From Salegentibacter salegens (GTDB taxonomy: Bacteria > Bacteroidota > Bacteroidia > Flavobacteriales > Flavobacteriaceae): a DNA stretch of 64,000 bases. The DNA lies in assembly GCF_900142975.1 (NCBI RefSeq), contig NZ_LT670848.1, forward strand, positions 1,426,001 to 1,490,000, read 5' to 3'. Below the pieces are notes generated by a model. That model worked only from the letters and a program-made list of their open reading frames with translations. It had not been told where the DNA came from and did no database searches. Positions within the stretch are counted from its first letter, which is position 1. The number at the start of each line of letters is the position of its first letter. This document shows positions 59,806 to 64,000 of the stretch, in pieces. The translations under genes were made by a program, and so were the position numbers.

Positions 59806-62103
59806 ATGGATCAGCAAGAAAATGATAAAAACAAAGAGGAGTTTTCTAACGAAAAAACTAATAATCCCGAGAATACCCAGGATAAAAAGAAGTTGACGGA
59901 AGAAAACAAGGATGCTAATGAAGAGGAGAATTCATTTTCTCAAAAGTCTGAAACCGAAAAAACTTCAGAAGAGAAAGGTGCTGTGATTGAACCGGCAGAA
60001 ACTGCCTCTGAAATTAAATCTGAAGACGACAGCCTGGAAGATGCCATGATTGCTGAAGCAGGAGATACAAAAAATACTTCAGAAGAGAATAAAGCGAGCA
60101 AAGAGGAAGACGACGAAGATGATGCGCTGCTTGAAGAAAGTCGGAAGAAAAAGAACTCAGAGCAAGAAGAAGTTCAGGCTGAACCCGAAACTAAAGTTGA
60201 GGAAGAATCAGAAAAATCCAGTACCGAAAATTCAGACGAAGTCGATACAAACGAAAATGAGGATGAGGATGATGAGAATGAAACTTCCGAAGAAGAAGGT
60301 AGAACTTCAAAACATCACCAGGATCATATAGACGATTCGGTTGCTGAAGACAGCGAAGATGAGACAAAGGCCGAGCGGCACGATATTCAGAAGAAAGATT
60401 ATCACGCCATGAGCAAGGAGCAGCTGGTAGATGAATTTGAATCGCTGTTAAAAAAGGAGAAAGTTCAGGCCATTAAAGATCACGTGATTGAAATTCGTGC
60501 GGAATTCAATGCGAAATTTAATGAAGAAGAGGAGGAGAAAAAAGAGGAATTTCTTGCCGAGGGTGGGAATATTATAGACTTCCACTACTCTACTCCGCTT
60601 AAAAAACGTTTTAATTCACTTTACTTTGATTACAGGGAAAAACGCAATAATTACTACAAACAACTAAAACAAGACCTTAATAAAAACCTGGCTAAGCGCC
60701 TGGAAATAATTGAAGAATTAAAAGGCCTTATTGATGTTGAGGAAAATATAAATACCACCTACAAGCATTTTAAAGAGCTCCAGGATCGCTGGCGTGTTGC
60801 GGGACCAATTCCGCGAGAAAAATATAACGATGTTTGGAATACGTACCATCATCACGTAGAGAACTTCTACGATTTTCTTCACTTAAATCGCGAATTCCGC
60901 GATCTTGATTTTAAACATAATCTAGATCAAAAACTAAAAGTAATTGACCGTGCCGAAGAACTGGCTCAGGAAGACGATATAAACCGAGCTTTTAGGGAAT
61001 TACAAATGCTTCACAAGATGTGGAAAGAAGAGCTTGGGCCGGTTGCCAAGGAGTTTCGTGAAGATATTTGGGAGCGTTTTAGTAGCGCTACCAAACAAAT
61101 TCACGATAAGCGACAGGAATTCTTCAATACGATGGATGAGCGTTACGAAGAAAACTGGAAAGCCAAACAGGTGATTATAGAGAAGATTAAGGAAATCGCC
61201 GACGAGGAGTATAAAAGTCATAATAAATGGCAACAAAAAATTAAGGAAGTTGAAGCGCTAAGGGAAGCATTTTTTAATGCGGGGAAAGTTCCGCGTAGTA
61301 AAAATGAAGAAACCTGGACCGATTTTAAACAAAACGTTCGCCGATTTAACCGAAACAAAAACGCTTTCTACAAAAACTTAAAAAAACAGCAATACGATAA
61401 TCTTGAAAAGAAAAAAGAGCTTATTAAAATTGCTGAAGACAATAAAGATAGCGACGATTTTAAAACGGTCACGCCTTTAATGAAGAAAATACAGGCCGAC
61501 TGGAAGAAGATTGGTCACGTACCAAGAAAAGATAGTGACAAGGTTTGGAAACAATTTAAAGCTGCCTGCAATCATTATTTTGAACGCATGCACGAAAGCC
61601 GTGATGATGAAAATAAAGAGGAATTTGAAGCTTTTGATAAGAAAAAAGAAATGCTCGAGCAGGTTAAATCTTTAGAACTAACAGGCGATAAAAAAGAAGA
61701 TCTTCCTAAAATAAAACAGTTTATTGAAGACTGGAAAAATCTTGGAAGAGTACCTCACAACAAGCGTTTTATTGAAGGAAAATTTAATAAGGTTTTAGAT
61801 CAACTTTTCAACAAATTGGATGTAGATCACACCAAAGCTGAAATGCTGAAATACGAAAACAAGGTACAGGCCTTAAATGATGCCGACGACGATAAAAAAC
61901 TTCGCAATGAGCATTATTTCCTTACCAAAAAGATTGAAGAGACAAAGGCAGAAATTAGACAACTGGAAAACAACCTGCAGTTTTTCTCTAATGTAAATGA
62001 GGATAATCCGCTGGTACAGGATGTACATAAAAATATAGCCGCCCAGAAAGAACAACTGGAAGTTTGGAAAGAAAAACTTCTTAAAATCAAGTCGCTTTAC
62101 TAA
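59806..62103 (+). CDS. DUF349 repeat protein with long acidic N-terminus (765 aa)
   Basis: 765 residues from ATG 59806; a TTG nine bases upstream would add three residues. Residues 1-200 are nearly all Glu, Asp, Lys, Ser and Thr and surely disordered. From about 200 several repeats of the DUF349 type follow, each with a WK..G.VPR signature (DRWRVAGPIPREKYNDVWN, ADWKKIGHVPRKDSDKVWK, EDWKNLGRVPHNKRFIEGKF). Charged helices dominate. DUF349 proteins are common in Bacteroidota; their function is unknown, though a ribosome or nucleic-acid association is sometimes proposed. Followed 12 bp later by the methyltransferase gene. Confidence 0.87.
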   Translation: MDQQENDKNKEEFSNEKTNNPENTQDKKKLTEENKDANEEENSFSQKSETEKTSEEKGAVIEPAETASEIKSEDDSLEDAMIAEAGDTKNTSEENKASKEEDDEDDALLEESRKKKNSEQEEVQAEPETKVEEESEKSSTENSDEVDTNENEDEDDENETSEEEGRTSKHHQDHIDDSVAEDSEDETKAERHDIQKKDYHAMSKEQLVDEFESLLKKEKVQAIKDHVIEIRAEFNAKFNEEEEEKKEEFLAEGGNIIDFHYSTPLKKRFNSLYFDYREKRNNYYKQLKQDLNKNLAKRLEIIEELKGLIDVEENINTTYKHFKELQDRWRVAGPIPREKYNDVWNTYHHHVENFYDFLHLNREFRDLDFKHNLDQKLKVIDRAEELAQEDDINRAFRELQMLHKMWKEELGPVAKEFREDIWERFSSATKQIHDKRQEFFNTMDERYEENWKAKQVIIEKIKEIADEEYKSHNKWQQKIKEVEALREAFFNAGKVPRSKNEETWTDFKQNVRRFNRNKNAFYKNLKKQQYDNLEKKKELIKIAEDNKDSDDFKTVTPLMKKIQADWKKIGHVPRKDSDKVWKQFKAACNHYFERMHESRDDENKEEFEAFDKKKEMLEQVKSLELTGDKKEDLPKIKQFIEDWKNLGRVPHNKRFIEGKFNKVLDQLFNKLDVDHTKAEMLKYENKVQALNDADDDKKLRNEHYFLTKKIEETKAEIRQLENNLQFFSNVNEDNPLVQDVHKNIAAQKEQLEVWKEKLLKIKSLY

Positions 62104-62115
62104 GAAAAAGCGGTT

Positions 62116-62742
62116 ATGAATTGTATTCTTTGCGAAGGTTCAACAAAAGAATTTTGGAAGAGTAAGAACAGGGAATTTGTTGAATGCACCAATTGTGGGG
62201 GCATTCAACTTTTACCCCAATACTATATTTCTAAAAAAGCCGAAGAAGAACGATATCTTACCCACAATAACGACGTAGAAGATCGCGGGTACCAGGATTT
62301 TGTAAGTCCCATAACCTCCCGAATTCTCAAGGATTTCTCTACAAAACATTCAGGGCTGGATTACGGCTGTGGCACCGGGCCGGTTGCTGCTAACATTCTT
62401 GAAAAACAAGGATATTACATTGCTTTATTCGATCCTTTTTTCTATCCCAATACCAAAGTATTAAATACTACTTACGATTTTATAATTTGCTGTGAAGTAA
62501 TGGAGCATCTTTATGAGCCAAAACGGGAATTTAGCGAATTGGCTGCACGTTTAAATCCCAACGGAAAACTATATTGTAAAACCTCTATTTATTCTAAAGA
62601 AACAGATTTTGATAACTGGTATTATAAAAACGATCGTACCCACGTTTTTTTCTATACTGCGAAAAGCCTGAAATGGATTAAAAATAATTTAGGCTTCAAA
62701 ACGCTAAAAATTGAACCTAAACTTATTCTATTTAGCAAATAG
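62116..62742 (+). CDS. Class I SAM methyltransferase with N-terminal zinc ribbon
   Basis: 208 residues. The N-terminus has CILC (Cys3, Cys6) and ECTNC pairs forming a likely zinc ribbon. Then a Rossmann-like methyltransferase domain: GLDYGCGTGPVAANIL as motif I, DFIICCEVMEHLYEP as the post-motif region, and a C-terminal LKWIKNNLGFKTLKIE. The zinc ribbon plus methyltransferase layout is seen in small protein or tRNA-related enzymes, but no target is evident. It is probably co-transcribed with the DUF349 gene 12 bp upstream. Confidence 0.85.
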   Translation: MNCILCEGSTKEFWKSKNREFVECTNCGGIQLLPQYYISKKAEEERYLTHNNDVEDRGYQDFVSPITSRILKDFSTKHSGLDYGCGTGPVAANILEKQGYYIALFDPFFYPNTKVLNTTYDFIICCEVMEHLYEPKREFSELAARLNPNGKLYCKTSIYSKETDFDNWYYKNDRTHVFFYTAKSLKWIKNNLGFKTLKIEPKLILFSK

Positions 62743-62786
62743 GATTTTAGTGCTGCAGTAAACGTTTGAACCCTAAAATTTGAACT

Positions 62787-63560
62787 TTACATCAATTTGG
62801 CCTCGTTCCAAAAAACATCCATTTCAGCCAGGGTCATGTCTTTTAAAGCTTTATTCTGCCCTTTAGCTTTGCCTTCCAAATACTGAAACCGAGTTATAAA
62901 TTTTTTGTTGGTGCGCTCCAAAGCGTTTTCAGGATTTATCCCAAGAAAACGGGCATAATTGATCATGGAAAACATTACATCGCCGAATTCGGCTTCCATT
63001 TTATCTTTATTATCGGTATTTATTTCGTGCTGTAATTCTCCTAACTCCTCCTGTAGCTTTTCAAAAACCTGCTCAGGTTTTTCCCAGTCAAAACCAACCC
63101 CGGCTACTTTTTCCTGAATTCGACTGGCTTTTACTACGGCAGGCAAAGATCGTGGCACCCCTTCTAAAACACTGGTTTTGCCTTCTTTTAGTTTCAGGTT
63201 TTCCCAGTTCTTCTTTACTTCTTCTTCATCTGCAACCTCAACATCTCCGTAAATGTGTGGGTGGCGGGATATCAATTTATCGCAAATTCCATTAGCTACA
63301 TCGGCAATATCAAAATCTTTGGTTTCACTTCCAATTTTTGCATAAAAAACCAGGTGAAGCAATAAATCGCCCAGTTCTTTTCGAACTTCTTCCAGATCGT
63401 TATCTAAAATCGCATCGCCAAGTTCATAGGTTTCTTCAATGGTTAAATGCCGCAACGATTCCATAGTTTGTTTCCTATCCCAGGGACATTGTTCCCTAAG
63501 TTCATCCATAATGGTTAATAATCGATCAAATGCTTTTAGCTGCGCTTCTCTGGAGTTCAT
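62787..63560 (-). CDS. mazG: Nucleoside triphosphate pyrophosphohydrolase MazG
   Basis: 257 residues with two MazG domains, as in the E. coli protein (263). First domain: EQCPWDRKQTMESLRHLTIE, EETYELGDAI and EEVRKELGDLLLHLVFYAKI carry the metal-binding Glu/Asp set (EExxE...ExxD). Second: LGELQHEINTDNKDKMEAEF then GDVMFSMINYARF. It hydrolyses NTPs to NMPs and pyrophosphate, removing abnormal nucleotides and limiting (p)ppGpp effects. Convergent with the methyltransferase gene. Upstream 386 bp (63561-63946) holds repeats and the tRNA terminator. Confidence 0.94.
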   Translation of the reverse strand: MNSREAQLKAFDRLLTIMDELREQCPWDRKQTMESLRHLTIEETYELGDAILDNDLEEVRKELGDLLLHLVFYAKIGSETKDFDIADVANGICDKLISRHPHIYGDVEVADEEEVKKNWENLKLKEGKTSVLEGVPRSLPAVVKASRIQEKVAGVGFDWEKPEQVFEKLQEELGELQHEINTDNKDKMEAEFGDVMFSMINYARFLGINPENALERTNKKFITRFQYLEGKAKGQNKALKDMTLAEMDVFWNEAKLM

Positions 63561-63642
63561 TTATAGGAATTTTGATTTCGGTAAAAATAAGGATTGCTTA
63601 TAAGATTTTAGAAACTTAGGTGAAAAAATAAATACCTGGAAT

Positions 63643-63870
63643 CGTCATTCTGAATTCATTTCAGAGTCTAACATTTTCTTACTCAAAACGTATCAGATAC
63701 TAAAACCATCCTGAAGTTTCGGGACATGACATCTCTCTTAAACGTCACCCCGAATTTATTTCGGGGCCTAAGCAGTTGAGAATTCTAATTATTAGATTCC
63801 GAAGAAATTTCGGGATAAAAAACGTATTTGATGCTGAAACCATCCCGAAGCTTCGGGACAACATAACGTC
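63643..63870. repeat. Cluster of tandem family B-type repeats
   Basis: Three successive CGTCA/CCGAA-type units. Perfect or near-perfect hairpins: CCCCGAA-ttta-TTCGGGG at about 63749, CCCGAAGCTTCGGG at about 63844 and CCTGAAGTTTCGGG near 63710. In the gap between mazG and tRNA-His. Longer than other copies, apparently expanded in tandem. Confidence 0.8.
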
Positions 63871-63907
63871 TATTTTTTAATATTTTACGTTCCTCAAAAT
63901 TACCCCA

Positions 63908-63937
63908 TAAAAAAAGCCTTCAGAAAACTGAAGGCTT
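63908..63937 (-). terminator. Intrinsic terminator of the tRNA-His gene
   Basis: Reverse strand: AAGCCTTCAG-TTTT-CTGAAGGCTT hairpin followed by TTTTTATGG. Ten bp after the tRNA 3' end. Confidence 0.9.
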
Positions 63938-63946
63938 GAATAAAGG

Positions 63947-64000
63947 GGTGGAAGACCGGGTTCGAACCGGCGACCTCCTGAACCACAATCAGGCACTCTA
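63947..64000 (-). tRNA. tRNA-His (GTG), 5' part outside the window
   Basis: On the reverse strand the visible part is an anticodon arm CCTGA-TTGTGGT-TCAGG with anticodon GTG, a T-arm GCCGG-TTCGAAC-CCGGT and acceptor 3' strand CTTCCAC with discriminator C, typical of tRNA-His. The D-arm and 5' acceptor lie beyond base 64000. No CCA is encoded. Confidence 0.93.

Noticed and set aside
60050..60331. 93-codon highly basic ORF inside the DUF349 gene
   Set aside because: Frame-shifted reading of an acidic low-complexity coding region; artefact of GAA/AAG-rich codons.
63643..63870. Possible CRISPR-like array
   Set aside because: Units are palindromic, irregular in spacing and lack unique spacers; they are family B intergenic repeats.

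Overview
The window is chromosomal DNA from a marine-type member of the Flavobacteriaceae (Bacteroidota), resembling the Gramella / Salegentibacter / Zunongwangia group. This is inferred from the low G+C content, a gliding-motility lipoprotein (GldI), -7 promoter elements of the Bacteroidota type TAnnTTTG, little use of Shine-Dalgarno sites, many lipoproteins with a Bacteroidota-type signal, and families typical of the phylum (OstA-like LptA, DUF349, DUF3810, DUF4159, fused SerB-SerA). Most of the window is ordinary core genome. No phage, plasmid, CRISPR array or IS transposase is visible.

Layout. 1-2526: translesion pair of a DnaE-type polymerase (cut by the window edge) and a Y-family polymerase. 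2737-3719: two related small membrane proteins. 3722-11854: leftward MoxR / DUF58 / BatA-like / large membrane protein cluster with a DUF4159 protein, interrupted by three copies of a ~95 bp palindromic repeat (family A). 12340-15327: TldE/TldD peptidase pair, with a Tat signal on TldD. 15725-19730: TesA-like esterase divergent from a YbbA-YbbP ABC exporter. 19960-24791: MFS and MATE transporters, a degenerate HMA-like small protein, an aspartate racemase-family enzyme and secreted proteins. 24860-26928: the most accessory-looking part, with a partial repeat joined to the 3' half of a broken 5'(3')-deoxyribonucleotidase gene, followed by an Mrr-type restriction endonuclease. 27140-33675: SerB-SerA fusion, azurin, M3 dipeptidyl carboxypeptidase, Ndk.

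34032-36766: DHH phosphoesterase, GldI and a cyclophilin-FKBP fusion lipoprotein. 36930-46337: PepD, a DUF3810 metalloprotease-like protein, two amidohydrolase-like secreted proteins, an SpoU-type methyltransferase and an M48 peptidase. 46373-50352: spoT, a Fur-family regulator and purA, with a 17 bp palindrome on the regulator's own promoter. 50458-52061: two Tat-type ferritin-like proteins. 52319-58968: OstA/LptA-like protein, class III aminotransferase, TPR protein, two tandem DUF368 membrane proteins and a 56-residue membrane protein. 58965-63560: aroE, a DUF349 protein, a zinc-ribbon methyltransferase and MazG. The window ends inside a tRNA-His gene.

The most unusual signals are not genes. 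Family A repeats abut or supply the start codons of two genes (GTG of DUF58, TTG of DUF3810) and border the broken nucleotidase. Family B repeats, bounded by CGTCA...TGACG with two inner hairpins, sit inside the loops of intrinsic terminators. I found no convincing multi-gene new defence system. The best single candidate is the Mrr-type nuclease with an unrecognised coiled-coil N-terminal region.
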